Of a stretch of DNA of 64,000 nt, positions 46,291-59,909 are shown in pieces; positions within the stretch are counted from its first letter, which is position 1; the number at the start of each line of letters is the position of its first letter. Source of the DNA: Hofstenia miamia (taxonomy: Eukaryota > Xenacoelomorpha > Acoela); the NCBI GenBank assembly GCA_004352715.1, contig SCFE01000109.1, positions 1-64,000 of the forward strand, given 5' to 3'. The translations under genes were made by a program, and so were the position numbers. Under the pieces are notes generated by a model. That model made no database searches. It saw only the letters and a list, made by a program, of their open reading frames with translations, and was not told the DNA's origin.

Positions 46291-47379
46291 CTTCTTACTA
46301 CAGATAGGATGTTAGAAATTATTTAATTAACTACGAAAATCTACTAAATTTAACAACCTACAATATTGTTGCTGAACCGTAACACCTCTAGTAACAATTG
46401 AAAGTAATTTGATGCATAGACGTGTAGGGATTTAAAAATACAACGTGGATTTTATCGGATATAATTAACTTAATATAATTCAATTTAACTGTAGAAACAA
46501 ATTTCGTTCGAAATTATTATAATGAAATTGTCCCAGAAAGAAATTGCAAATCTTATATGCATTGAAAGCGACTTACATAACAGCGTTTAGAACAAACTAT
46601 TTCTTTCCCTATTTAAATAATTGTATACCACAACAACAAAACATGAAATTCAGTTATGTAGCGACGATATCCTAAACATTTCTCTATTAAATATCATTTA
46701 AGATAAATTTCTATTCAAATTTTTTTTCTATTTTAATGTTTCAGAAACCTCCCATGTTTTCAGTTGTACATTTGAATGATTGCCACTGGGTTATCATAAA
46801 ACAATTTAATTTATTTGCACATGTTGCTTTAACGAACTTTTGACGAATATCCTAGCCAATAAAAAAATTCATTTGAATAGTTGCATACTTCTCAGAATTC
46901 TGCATTTTATAAAAACGGCTAGCAGTTATCTGTCAAATCCTGAATACAACTAGACATTCACTGTTAGTTAGTGAATAAATAACCCAATTATCGAAATGTA
47001 TGCCAAACATTGCTATAAATGGAATTCAATGCAACTTTTACAACTGAAAATATTTTCAAACTTTGATTTTGAGAGATGCTTTAAGATCTTTGGCCACAGC
47101 TGCTTGATTAGTTTTTATGGCTTTAGATGTTAGCAGTATAATGATATAATTCCAAATAAATCATAGACCATATCATTACTTAATCAATAAAGAATTTCCT
47201 TTAAGCTTCAATGTTCTCTACCTTTTTTCACTCAACGTCACATAATCTACTTTTGTTGCAAAAAACTTTCCCCGAAATTTGACAGAAACTTCCATTGATG
47301 TTTCAAATCTTTAGTGTGGCATCGGCATGAAAATTTGCGTAGCAAAACATCAGGATTTGCCGATGTCTCAAATAATTAA
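46291..47379. other. AT-rich non-coding stretch
   Basis: Nothing recognised. Confidence 0.5.
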
Positions 47380-47760
47380 TGGCCTGACTCCAAAGCCAAA
47401 CGAACCTCTTCCTAGTAAAAGTTAAAGGTAGCCGGGAGATCAGGTAAGGGTGCATGGCCACACTCGGCCGACCCGAAACAGAACTTTGTAAGAAAAAGTC
47501 GTTTTACACGGAGCCCTAATTTAAAAGAAGAGAAGGAGAAAAGCCCTAAAAGCTCTTGGGTGCAAAGTGTAAGCCCTACGTGCTAATAAACCTCAGTGCA
47601 GGCCTCAGCTCGTGCAATTTAGGTGCTGCAAGAAAATATAAAACATAACGAATGACATGCAGTAGTGTAAAGCCCTATCCCTATACTTGCCCAAGTGCCG
47701 TAGTCATGGGCTCATGTAAAGCTGTACCTGAACAAGGCACCCTCGGCAACTATCAATAAT
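47380..47760. other. GC-richer island with repeated AGCCCTA words
   Basis: Contains AGCCCTA at least four times (about 47513, 47551, 47570, 47670) plus ggccgacccg and caaggcaccctcggcaac segments. No open frame of note and no homology recognised. Composition is unlike both flanks, so it is probably an inserted repeat of unknown class. Confidence 0.4.
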
Positions 47761-50760
47761 TTAGAAAAGCATTTTTAGAAATTACGTACACAACCAAAAA
47801 TAAGCGTTGAGTAAATTCTATTGAACATTGTTTAACAAAAACGTCGTATTTAAAGAAAGAAAAACCGGTAATAATAAACAAAAGGTGGCACTAAAGCATA
47901 CCGTACATATTGGCAGGTGCCTCGTTACCCTTTGTACCATAATAACAAAAATCAGAAATACTGCGCAGCAGAAATATTAAACATTCAAAATAGCACAGCT
48001 TGTCTAAACTAATGACGTCACTCGAGGCATGTACAAATTCATTGAAATGGTGCACAATTTAACATTTAATAATTATAAAGTACGAAATGTTTGTAATGCA
48101 GAGGATGATGCCACATTAGCTAATTGATTTTATTATTTTAGTTATAGTTAGTAGTCAATGACATCACTCCTGAAAAATATTGGATATTGGGGGCCTTTCT
48201 AAAATGTTATGGTTAGACAATATTGCGCATTTATGTCGAATATTGACAATTGAAATAGTAGTTGCTTTGCTAGAGCTAAAGAAATAAATTTTATATACAC
48301 TATACTTCAAGTAGTAAACAAAAATACCGATGTGGATCAAACAAAAATTGAGATAAATTAAAACCAATACTCAGTGCAAATCAGTGCCTAGAATTTTGCA
48401 ACACGCTGTTTAATATCTAAATCCAGTAGGCGCACATAAAATTGTTTTTGATAAGTAATTTTAAAATTTTTCGCAAACTATATCAGTATCAGCTCACTCT
48501 CTATCATCTAGAGCTCCCAGGCGTCGGAAGTGATCTAGAATTTCATTAATATCCTTGATCAGTACAGTCATTTAGGCTGCTCACGTTTTGTTACTTTACC
48601 AACAACGATAAATTTTTTAATAGAACTAATCGGAACGCTAAAAATAGAAACACATTTACGTATTTAATGTTTCAAGGGCGAAAATTGTGGCATAGAAACA
48701 AAATTTCAACAAATTGCAAATTCAATGTGATTATCAACATAATTGGAAGTATTTGTACCTGCTAGTGTTTTTGCAGAATGAATAGAGAAGAAAACAAACA
48801 ATTCCTAACTGTCATCTTGACCTATTGTCACGTTAACCTTGCTGCAGTAAGCTCTTAGCATTAGCATCTTTGTAAACTCTCTATTTGACGATCAATTTAA
48901 TCGCTTTTCTGGGTATTCCTGAGATTGCAATAATAGTCTCGTGTGCGTGTTGTGCCGTAGCAAAATGAGACGGACATCTGAAGTTGTTTCAGGATGAGCT
49001 GAGAACTATGGAAAGAGCATCGGACAGCAAACATTCCTTTTGCCAAGTAAGCATTGTTCTCACCTTCACTGTATCAAATCGGATCATCCAATTCAACCAC
49101 TAGGGAAGAAGTCGCTTTGCGTGTTCTTTGAAATTATCAGCCACAATAAAAATTACAAACATTCTCTGTTGGGCTAATTCGCGATAGATTTCACAAGTGA
49201 CTCTTCTACATCAGCTGCGCGCATGCCTGTCATGCATACCCTTTTAAAAAATGCATTAGCCGTTCAACAACAATAGCGGTATGAGACGCACATCAAATCT
49301 CCTGAATTTGTTAGATAGTTTTGCAGTACTTTCTTAGATACATTTATAATTTTTGAGATCAGGAACTTTAAGTCAAAATGTATAATGATTTCGGACAAAA
49401 TTCCACACAAAATGGGACCAGCAATTCTCAGTATAAGTGATGAGCATATTATTACTTTTTTGAAATTCATCGCTTGACGCAGCTTCGACGTGGTTGCTTT
49501 TGTTCGATACTGTCTCATCATGGGTATTGTGTAGAAGTTCATGTAATAGTTTGGTTTGCAAACCACAGTGCTACATATCTTATATGTCAATATTTGAAAT
49601 CCATTTGCATTCTTCCCAGATTTGAGAAAGAAGTTTTTAAGGCGCTTTCTTGCAGTGATATAGTGAAAAATCAACCAAGAAATTCAAAAACACTTGGTGC
49701 AGTTCGAAATTGATAGAACACTTTAATCACTCACTCCTGCGCAATGATAAATGCGTTCAAATATGTCAGAAATAGATTTTATTGCACAGTGATTTCAATC
49801 TTTACCTAAAACATTTGGCTAAATCTATTTGATGCAGGGTAACGCGTTGCAAATGCAGATCAGTTCGTAGTTTAAGAAGGAAGCAACCTCGAAACATTCA
49901 CAGTGCCCGCAAACTATAAGGTTCATCCAATTTTTATATCTAGTTAGGCATTGATATTGCTATAGAAATATGGGTAGTTTGCATGTTCTACACAATTGAA
50001 TCATGTGCACACATATTTTGTCATATTTTTATTAAATTTTTGTAACTAAGATGCAAAATAATGGAATGTATATTAAACTCAGACATACAATCGTAATAAA
50101 TTATTGTTGTAATGTCTCGATCAAAATAATTAGAGATCCACCAATAAGTAGGCTTTCTACAGTAAACATATATCTTCTTTATATATATATATATATATAT
50201 ACAAATATATGTAAATGTAATAGCTATTATATTTTTTATGAGGACCACTATTGGATAAAAGATTATTATAAATATAGATTTATCATTTCGCGCTATGAAA
50301 TAATTTCAAAGTTGCAAATTTTATCACTGCAAAGAGTTATTGTCTCTGTTTTTTATTGACCCATCTCCTAACAAGTAGTTGATGGATATTCATTAAGCAA
50401 TTTCAGGATAAGCCCTAGCAATTAAATTTTGAGGTTTATTTGGCTAAATAATAAAAAATACTTCTTATTGTTTTATATAATATGTGTACTACACGTATTA
50501 ATTGATTCATATCCCAAACAGAACAACTACCAATCTACTTTGAACATTTGTAAATTGTTTGTGTATGTATTTATATGAATTTGTGAATTCCAATGGCTAA
50601 ACTAGTTACTGAATCCTTGATTGACTTCAGACAACAACAACCATTGTAACCTCTTAATTCACCAAAAAATGTAATCTCTGTGAGTTAAATTGAAAAATGT
50701 ATTATATAAAGTGAACATTTACTGTTCATTTTATACAAAGACGATGTTTTTTTAACTTTC
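47761..50760. other. Mixed non-coding stretch
   Basis: Moderately GC-balanced at 48.5-49.6 kb, where a 136-codon minus-strand frame (49264-49674) exists without recognisable motifs. A (TA)n lies at about 50181-50200. Could hold a decayed transposon. Confidence 0.4.
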
Positions 50761-50770
50761 GTTAAAATGT

Positions 50771-50995
50771 GATGGCATCATTTATTAACAGAACAATGAA
50801 TTACGATAATAGCTCAGGAAATTTGAAAGCGATTATTTTTCAACAACTTCCCAACGAATGTCACTTGGCCATATTCAATGCGATTTTCAGGTTATGTCCA
50901 AGTCAATTCCACAAAATGACTCGTGCCTTTATTTTGTGTTATTGAATCCGATCAGGATGAAATCCATTGACAACACACGTATTTCAAAGTGATAA
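50771..50995 (+). pseudogene. Possible decayed Jockey/CR1 RT segment
   Basis: A 57-codon frame from ATG reads LKAIIFQQLPNECHLAIFNAIF, QFHKMTRAFILCY, then with stops ..SG.NPLTTHVF. The spacing resembles the LPNSxxxxxLxxxNxxW...P..WKxxxIxPIxKPGKNPxxPxxYRPI region of non-LTR RTs. Weak and based on pattern only. Confidence 0.3.
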
Positions 50996-50999
50996 ATAT

Positions 51000-53900
51000 T
51001 TCCTCTGACAACGAGAACTTACTCGAAGAAACAGATGTTATTGTCGAATTCAATGATTCGAATCATAGCTGCATTTGAGGTCAGGGCTCTCTTTGTAACC
51101 ATATACCGAACACATGCTCATTAGGGATACAGGATGTGGTATCCAATCTGGAAAATTCTATTAATCGAATAGTAAAAACATAGGACGCTTAATGTCCCAG
51201 AAAAGGTCACCTAATGGTGGCAGAGACTAAGAGAATCTTACTTTGCCTACCAATGTTAGGGGTTGAATTTGAGGCATTTTGGGCACATCATTGGAATTCG
51301 TTTTTGATAGCTTAGCTTTTTAATTAAATCATTCAATGTCAAAAAATAAATATTTTAAGCAAGTATCCTAAATCAATGTGAAGTGGATGACAAGAATAAT
51401 GTAAAGAAGCCTTTCTGGCATCATGCACAGTTTAAAATAACGACCTACTTTCATAAGTTACTCTTTGATTTATTGAACATTATAAACACGTTATAAATAT
51501 TTCAAAATGTCATGGCTATATAATTAAGCTTATATATATATATTCCGTGTTTGTAAAATATTTCATAATTTTTAATTAAATTTTAAAAAGCTGTGACAAT
51601 ATGAACTGTCTACTGTTATATTACCATGGGGAATTCTCTAGTTTTGAGGATTTTGTCATTTCAAGACGTTCTTGTAGCTTATAGTGATTTTATTTAACAT
51701 GGATGATATATTGGAAAGCCTGGAAAAAACACTTAGAATAAGTGACAGCAGTTTATTTGTAGACAGTTTTCGTTTGAATCCAAGTAAAGTTCATATCGAG
51801 AATTTTTCAAAATATATAAATCTACTATATGACATTAAGAGTCAGCATGTAGGTAGATTTGAGCTTTACTTTTCCTAATGAGGCTGCAAGATTTGCTTGC
51901 AACGTGCACTAATGTAACAAGAGTAAAAACTTTTTTTTTCATTTTGCAAAAGGTTGAATTTTTTGCATAGTTTAAGATTCCATTTCATGAAACATAAATG
52001 CTGAGGAATTCACAAATGCCACAGATTCTCATCTTGTTNGTATTTCAATAAAGGTATTAATGAAATGACATATTTTAGCTAAATTAAAACCTAGCAGGCG
52101 GCTGATAAACAATGTAAATGTATTTATACAGAAATGTGATGTAAAACAATTTGTCGTGAAGTGCCAAATGAAATTCTGTAGCGGGTCGCATGAAAGACGC
52201 AAGTTAATCACAAGGCAGATTCCTCGGGAATTAAACTGATTTTCACACTAATAAATAGACAGTATATATATATATATATATATATATATTGATATCATGT
52301 GGAAGTTACCATTAAATTGTGAAAATAGACAAATGACTGAGGAATGTGTAAGTTAAATTACCAATGTCTGGTCAAAATAAAATTTTTATTTAAGTAAATG
52401 TTCATATTAACAGAAATGTCTATAAATTATTCTTCATTGAATGTGAGCGTGTTTCGAAGCTTGATTTTTTCTATGAATAAGCAATCATAAAACGCTTAAG
52501 AACGAGAGCTTTGTTACCATTTTGATTGATTTATAAAAATTTTCAAAAAAAGGAATTGCATTAAACCTCACAATTATTTTTGGATGCAGATCTTTGTAGA
52601 ATCAAAGCCTACATAATGTAAGTTATGAAATATGATATTTAATTATGTAGTTGCTCAATAAAATTGTTAAATGCAAAGTGGTTTCCTAAATTTTTGTATA
52701 TATTTGAGAAATCAAAGAATATATTAAAAATGTTTTTTTGATAGAGTACTAGAGATTGCTATACTAGTTTTTTCTTTCTTATTTTAAGGTGTAGTTTTAT
52801 AATTGTTATTTCATAATATTTGCTAAAGAAAATTGAAATAATGTAGACCTAGAAGCAGGAACACCAGTTTGCATTTTCTCATTGTATATTATGAGCAGAT
52901 TTTCAAACCATTATTTTCGCATATAAATTTCAATATATATTTCAATTGAGTGGCATTCTACCAATGTATGTAACGGGTAATTTGCTAAAACGATGTGTTG
53001 TTGGGTCCTGCAATGAAACTTTGTACGTTACTAAAGCAATCCTTCCTCTACAACATAGAGCAAGAAAATATTTAAATGCATTTTTCGTCAAAATATAAAT
53101 AAATATTTTAGCCAACACAAGAAAATGTAGTTAATTAGTAAAGGAAATTTAGTTTGAATAAAGTGTGTAGCAGAAAATTTAATCATAATAGAGTTAACAC
53201 AACCAAAAATACATATTAGTCTCTACATATATCCATACTCTTACTACATAGTCCAAACAAATTCATTGTAAGATGAATAGACATTTTCCCAATATATACA
53301 AACAGGATTTGCTTAGCTAAAGCAATGCTGAAAATCGCATAATCACACCATGGTATATTCCTCATTTAGAAAATTGTTGCTCATCCATTATTTATCTAAC
53401 GTTATTACCACTCAACCCCATTAAAATCAAAAGCAGAAATTCTAAATTAATGAACACAACTTTCATTTCCTCCGAAATTACCGTCTGGTTAAAGCGTAAT
53501 GTTTACTGTTTTGAAAGTATGCTATATTTATGTCTATTCTGGCTTTGGGCTGTCAATTTCCGCAGATATTGCATTTCAAGCGTCTACTATCAGAAAAATG
53601 TGTTAACATTAGATAAAATTATTTATAAATAATTAGCATACAGAAATATTTTACTTTGTTATTATTAAATTTCAAACTCGTGATGCTTCATCACACTTGC
53701 AATAAAAAGCTATTGTCAAACAAATCTTCAGTTATTTCTGTTGCAATAACTATAAGCATATATTTTCCATCACATTCAAGTTTTTATCACACTACTAGGA
53801 TTAAAAAAATATACGTAGTAGATTAAAATGGATAAACTAGAGGAAATACCACGAACAATGGTTATATCAAAGTTGGAATTGGACCGGGTTTCGTCCGGCT

Positions 53901-55680
53901 TTTGTTAGGTAGTTCGACTGGGTTTGGATTTACTGTTCTAATTGATTTTTGAAATTACAGGAAAGAAAATTGAATTTGAAGAGCTAAAGTTTGCAATGAT
54001 AAAAAACATTATATTAAAAAATAATCAGCCCTACTGCGAGTAAAAAGCTTTTCTGGCTACAGATCAGACCTGCTTCTTATAATTTTTCTCTCACTTTGCA
54101 TTGATTTAAATTAGCGGAGGATGATTTTTGTAGTAGAATAAGTAAAGACTGTTCTTTCATTCTTGTGAAAAAAAGCATGGTGCGTCTAGATATCACCACA
54201 AGGTTGTAAGATAGCACGGATACCTTCACTAGTATGATTGATCTTCAATTTTGTCAATTTTCTTAATGCGAAGGAGATGGAAACGCTCCATACTGAAAAT
54301 GTAAACTAATGAAGTATTTTAGTGGATCTTTATCAGGCGTGAAATTCAATATTTTCCATAATTATGAAAGTCATTGTAGACAATCAAACATGATTGAGAA
54401 AAAACGTTAGGCCTTAGTATATTTTTATAGCTATTCATTTAAGTATGCGCTTTTGAAATAGTTATAAATATTTAACTAACATTTTGTTAGCATTAGAAGT
54501 AAGACTATATACAATTATTAGTAGTCTATGGTAAGAAAAATCTTAAATATGCAAAATAAATTGTTATTTTAGAATCAGGAGCTGTAGAGAATCGGATATT
54601 TCCTGGAAACTTAATAGAACTATGACATTTTATCGATTAGTTTTCAAAATATGTTAATGTTATTTAAGGTGTGCCATACTTATATTTCTTATATATTCAA
54701 CTTTAGGATGTTCATTTTTATTGGAGCAACTTTTATTTATTTACTTGCTTTAGTTGATAATTTACCCAATTTAAGTTAACCGGTAACAAATTTTTGCACA
54801 ATCGGTTTTTCATTAATATTACAGAGATAGAATAATATAATAGCTGTCGATATTTTTAAATTTACAAGACTGAGATACTTAACCACTTGCATACAAAATT
54901 GGAATTACGAAAACTAATATATTTTTGTTAATTGTTTTCAATCCAAAATTTCTGCGAATATATTTAATCAAATATATATCTTCCAGTTTGCTAGTTTAGA
55001 TAGGAATGTAATAAGAATATACATTAACATTGCTATAAATAGCCAAATAACAAAATTTTAACTCTATAATGCTAATATTTTATGCAAGGATAATTGCAAA
55101 GCTTATTGATGACAAATCAAATCAAAAAGATCTTGTTGGTATTATTGAATAGAATCCAATTTCGCTAAGAGTTGGAAATACATGGTAATTTATTTTTCAA
55201 AATTTTCAAGTCAATCAAAATTTTATCAAGTAGGAAACTGTGATGTAAGAAAATTACCTTTACAATCTCTAAATTTGCAGTTTTTTGGTTGAGTTTTCCT
55301 CAACTCAAAAGTGTTTTTGCCCAATTTTTGCCCCATGGGTACCCACTTTAGAAAAATCTTACATCATGCCGCCTCACTTCCATCTCTAGTTTAGGAAGCA
55401 CCCCAAATTTCAATACTCGGAAGTATATGCATCTAAGCTATTGATTATGGATTCACGTCATCACAAAGCAAAGGAAACAATTTTTTCAAGAAGATATATA
55501 GCCTAAAATATATTAGAGCGGTATTAAAATACAGAAAATTCTACATCAGGCGTTTTTATTCATTGGAAAAAACTGCTTTAGTAACATAAGTTTATTTTTT
55601 CTCGTGGCTCACAGTTAGAAAGCATTGCTAACTTTCAACAAAGGCAATATTTGTTAATTATATAGAATAGCAATATGAAA
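51000..55680. other. AT-rich stretch without recognised genes
   Basis: (TA)n at about 52262-52289. A single N at 52039 probably marks a contig join. A GC patch at about 53880-53930 (ggaccgggtttcgtccggc) resembles hAT debris. No exon was supportable. Confidence 0.5.
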
Positions 55681-55685
55681 GAACT

Positions 55686-55686
<1 letters not shown>

Positions 55687-55720
<34 letters not shown>
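55687..55720. repeat. (TA)n array at gap edge
   Basis: Runs directly into the 55721 gap. Confidence 0.9.
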
Positions 55721-55831
55721 NNNNNNNNNNNNNNNNNNNNNNNNNNNNNNNNNNNNNNNNNNNNNNNNNNNNNNNNNNNNNNNNNNNNNNNNNNNNNNNN
55801 NNNNNNNNNNNNNNNNNNNNNNNNNNNNNNN
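55721..55831. other. Assembly gap (111 N)
   Basis: Followed by the 53-bp dispersed repeat and another (TA)n. Confidence 0.99.
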
Positions 55832-55884
55832 TATTCCTTCCACGTGTTCCATTTAAAAGCTTCAAGTTGCATCCATATACGCCA
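55832..55884. repeat. 53-bp dispersed repeat, copy 1
   Basis: Identical by eye to 59309-59361 (tattccttccacgtgttcca... ending atacgcca). Both copies lie next to (TA)n arrays and a gap. Confidence 0.85.
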
Positions 55885-55918
<34 letters not shown>

Positions 55919-57440
55919 CTTAATTCACTTAAGAACATCAATTGCTCAATGTTGATAATTAAGTCGTCAAGACTTAAGAAGTTTAGGAATTGATATAATA
56001 TCGTTAGTGGAAAAGCGCTTAAATCATGTTAAAGCAAAGCAATAATTTCGGACTTAATGTCCTGTATCAAAAGGTGCTCATTATTAGCTTAATTTACATA
56101 AATATGTTATTCATAAAGAATAAAAGAACCCTCGAGGAATGATCAACTCAAATTTCAAACGGCGAGATGTAAAACTAATTTGCAACCTTCAAATGTGTCA
56201 GTAGCATTTATTTGGAAGAGATTTATTGCATGTGGACATCAGATGGTCTCATTCAGCAATCAATCTATCACATTGTTTATATGTTAAATGTCAACACACC
56301 ACAAAGTTATTCCTTAGTTAGCAGTCAGGTTTTAAACAGAAATTATGACAGATAAGTATTTGTGTATAAATTCGATACAATGTTCTTAGGTTTCTAAGAG
56401 AACTCAGATTATGCTTTATACACAGTAATCTTACAAACATTTAGTTATTAACAATTACTTTTTTACTATGAATTAGTAAAAAAAGCATATTTAAAAAAGA
56501 TTTCTAATTTGACTTCTGCCATAACAGATAACGCCAAATTTTAGATTAAACCGGTCACCGGGTGAGGAATTTGTTGATGAGTCAGTCGGATCACGGGGTC
56601 AATTTTTCCTTCAGAGCTTCCAGATCAACTGGTAAATATTATTGATAAACAAGAGAAGGAAATAAATTTCCACAAATGACTTATCTAAAATATGTAAGCA
56701 TTGAACTTCACAAATCCCATATATGCCTTAGATAGTTTCGAATATTCACAGAGCACTATTGTGTAATTGGTTAGTGTTAAGTATTAGGAAATTTGGAATT
56801 CGTGAGCCATGGACACATCTATTGGTGAAAATGCTTGAATTTATCATTGAAAATGTGTACTAAATTCTATTGCTGCGCCTGAGGTACTTGAAGAGATTTT
56901 TTCATTGAAAATTCCAATTTTTTTAAATTGTTGTAAATCATCTCCATACGTAATGTCCAGGTAAACACAAAGTTTAAATCTCATGGGATCAACAAAAAAT
57001 TTACCTATTTTTTTATATGCAGATAGAGCTCCCAACCATATTTCTCAAGGAGTACCATTCGCAAAATTAAGAGTCGCCGTGCAACGGCACACCTTTGTAT
57101 GGCAGTACAGGAACACGGTTGTTGACTTGAAAAAATTTAAGAATTTTTTCAAGAACAATAAGAGCCTTCAGAAATTCCCGGACTGCTTAAGATTAATAAT
57201 GTGTGCAAATATGACAAACTTTCACGGAGTGATATTTTAAATTATAAGAAATATAGCTGAAGTTTAGAGTCTGATAGCACTTTGCATATTAAGAAATATT
57301 GCTATAGTTTTTTTAATGTTAAATGCTAAAATAATGAGGGATGTCAGAACCTTTTCTTTAAAATATATTTGGGTCTTAAAATGAGGGTTCATTTCAGTGC
57401 CTATGCAAGTATGCTGTTTGAAAAACATTTCAACTTTCTA
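55885..57440. other. AT-rich non-coding stretch
   Basis: (TA)n at about 55890-55917. A GC patch at about 56547-56600 (accggtcaccgggtg... cggatcacggggtc) resembles hAT debris. Confidence 0.45.
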
Positions 57441-57444
57441 AAAA

Positions 57445-57575
57445 GCGGGTCAATGCGGATAACGAGTAAACTATTTTGCAATTTTACAAGGCCTCGCAGG
57501 GTCACCGGGTCAAATACTATGTTGTCGCATGGCACACTGGGCCACATTTTGTGACCCTGTCACGACTCTGCTATA
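57445..57575. repeat. GC-rich hAT-like patch
   Basis: Repeated gggtca/gggcca/gaccctg words (agcgggtcaatgcgg, cagggtcaccgggtcaa, actgggccacattttgtgaccctgtc). The last two are partly inverted relative to each other, consistent with a transposon subterminal region. Confidence 0.35.
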
Positions 57576-57953
57576 ATTGATGAAACACGATTATAGCTCA
57601 CGAAATCGAAGAGGCCAGAACACTAGTTTCAGGTATTTTAATATGCCATGGTGTTTTAAGGGTATATACATCAAGGAACGAGCACACACCCATATTTAAT
57701 CACAAACGCAGTAAAAAACTGCCTGAATCAGTGAAAGACTGACCATTTTCTGAATATTCTATTTAATACAAAAATGGCAAGCTTTTCCTTAGCCACAGTT
57801 TTAATTCTCTTCTGCCAAATATTTTGTGTCTTCGAACCACCTATTGTTTTTTCATGTGCAAGTAGGCTTTACTTTTGTTTTCATTCAAATGAATGCAATA
57901 ATATATAAATCTATGATCTTATGTGGTAGAATTTCCAACTTTTGCTGGCAGCG

Positions 57954-57956
<3 letters not shown>

Positions 57957-57988
<32 letters not shown>
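57957..57988. repeat. (TA)n array
   Basis: Alternating TA; a second array lies at about 58060-58077. Confidence 0.9.
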
Positions 57989-57995
<7 letters not shown>

Positions 57996-58079
57996 TACAA
58001 AATCAGTCATAACTCTGCATTTATAAAACCTGTAATCATATTTCTCTCTCTCTTTATTTATATATATATATATATATTA

Positions 58080-59308
58080 ATCGTGTGTAGATAGGTATTT
58101 TATATGGGCAAGCTAATCAACTACAAACGGTAGTTTATAACAGTTAAAAGCCGATAATTTTATCTAATCTTAAACGCCTCATGCTTAAAATACATAATTT
58201 TTTGAAAAACGTCTGTTAGCTCTACACAACACAAGAAATTTTTACAATTTGTGATGTGTTCTATTAAAAAACACTTATGTTATAACTCACTAAATAATAA
58301 AGATGTCTCAACCACACGAATAATTTTTATAACAAATATTCACTATAACAGAAAAGCACGCTCACCTATAGATCTATCTAAATCGCAGGATTCTTAAATT
58401 TCCTAATAGACTTGGCAAAAGTTGGAGGAGAATTCGAGCAAAACGGTTTGTGACTTGAAAGGCAAAATAAGTTGTTTTGGGTTAATATATATTTAATTGA
58501 GATACCTTTGCAACATATAATCCTATGTGTTCATAGCTGCAATAGCGAACAAGTTATATAAATGGCAGCTAGCCACATGCATGTACATTGCTTCGTACCG
58601 TAGTATTTTATTATTTGAAGAAAAACAATTACCTCAAATTTGTTTTGGTCGTAGATAGAATGATATTAGGTTTCTTTTTTCCAATAAGTTGCACTTTTGG
58701 CTATTTGTGAATAGTTTCTCAACGTTCACAGTTTAGTCTCAAGTTCAAACTAGTTCATCATAATTATGGCTCAAGTTGAATATAAGGCAACAGCTTAAAT
58801 CTAACACAAAAAAGGCTCGCAGCTACGATATATACAAAGTCTAATCACGGGCCATGAAACCCTAATTCAAACTGTAGTGTAGTTATAATGTTGTGCTGCA
58901 TTAGCAAATCCTGCTGTTCACTTATCTGCGAATAGACAAATAATAAAATATTGGAAATTTAGTACACCCAGTGGAGAAAAGCTTAAAAGACTCTTCTGGT
59001 CTAATAAAAACTTGGTGAATTAAGATTACCTCTATTACAAGCGGTTGTGCTGATAGAGAATCACAAAGAGATAAATATAATGAAATGCTTCAAAGTACTT
59101 TATTTAGAACAGCCAACAGATATCTGCAATGATATTCAACTCAGTTATTTGCATTTATTACTATGCTTAAGATGCATTTCAGAAGAGAAACGCATCTAAA
59201 TCAATGTATAAATAATACACTACCTGTACAAAATTATCGTCTAGAAAAACACTCTTATATGCTGCAGACATTACTGTAATACATTTTTAATGTGATTTAG
59301 ATTAGCTT
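58080..59308. other. AT-rich non-coding stretch
   Basis: Nothing recognised on either strand. Confidence 0.5.
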
Positions 59309-59361
59309 TATTCCTTCCACGTGTTCCATTTAAAAGCTTCAAGTTGCATCCATATACGCCA
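59309..59361. repeat. 53-bp dispersed repeat, copy 2
   Basis: Second copy of the repeat at 55832, same orientation, followed by a short (TA)n and the 59377 gap. Confidence 0.85.
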
Positions 59362-59376
59362 CATACATATATATAT

Positions 59377-59756
59377 NNNNNNNNNNNNNNNNNNNNNNNN
59401 NNNNNNNNNNNNNNNNNNNNNNNNNNNNNNNNNNNNNNNNNNNNNNNNNNNNNNNNNNNNNNNNNNNNNNNNNNNNNNNNNNNNNNNNNNNNNNNNNNNN
59501 NNNNNNNNNNNNNNNNNNNNNNNNNNNNNNNNNNNNNNNNNNNNNNNNNNNNNNNNNNNNNNNNNNNNNNNNNNNNNNNNNNNNNNNNNNNNNNNNNNNN
59601 NNNNNNNNNNNNNNNNNNNNNNNNNNNNNNNNNNNNNNNNNNNNNNNNNNNNNNNNNNNNNNNNNNNNNNNNNNNNNNNNNNNNNNNNNNNNNNNNNNNN
59701 NNNNNNNNNNNNNNNNNNNNNNNNNNNNNNNNNNNNNNNNNNNNNNNNNNNNNNNN
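59377..59756. other. Assembly gap (380 N)
   Basis: (TA)n on both sides. Confidence 0.99.
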
Positions 59757-59909
59757 TATATATATATGGGGTGGGTTATAGTCAGAGTTGTAAATGGACC
59801 AAAATTTCAGTTCCAAATGAAATGACCTATACTCAGCATGGCTGGAAGTGGTCAGGTCCAGTACTGCTCAGGATAGTCCGATCCTTAAACATAGCGCTCC
59901 TGTAGGTCC

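Noticed and set aside
49264-49674. 136-codon minus frame
   Set aside because: Longest anonymous frame outside transposons, but no recognisable motif; an overlapping frame is equally open. Kept only as a note on possible decayed coding DNA.
56844-57240. Overlapping frames at about 57 kb
   Set aside because: Neither strand shows a family motif; probably chance.
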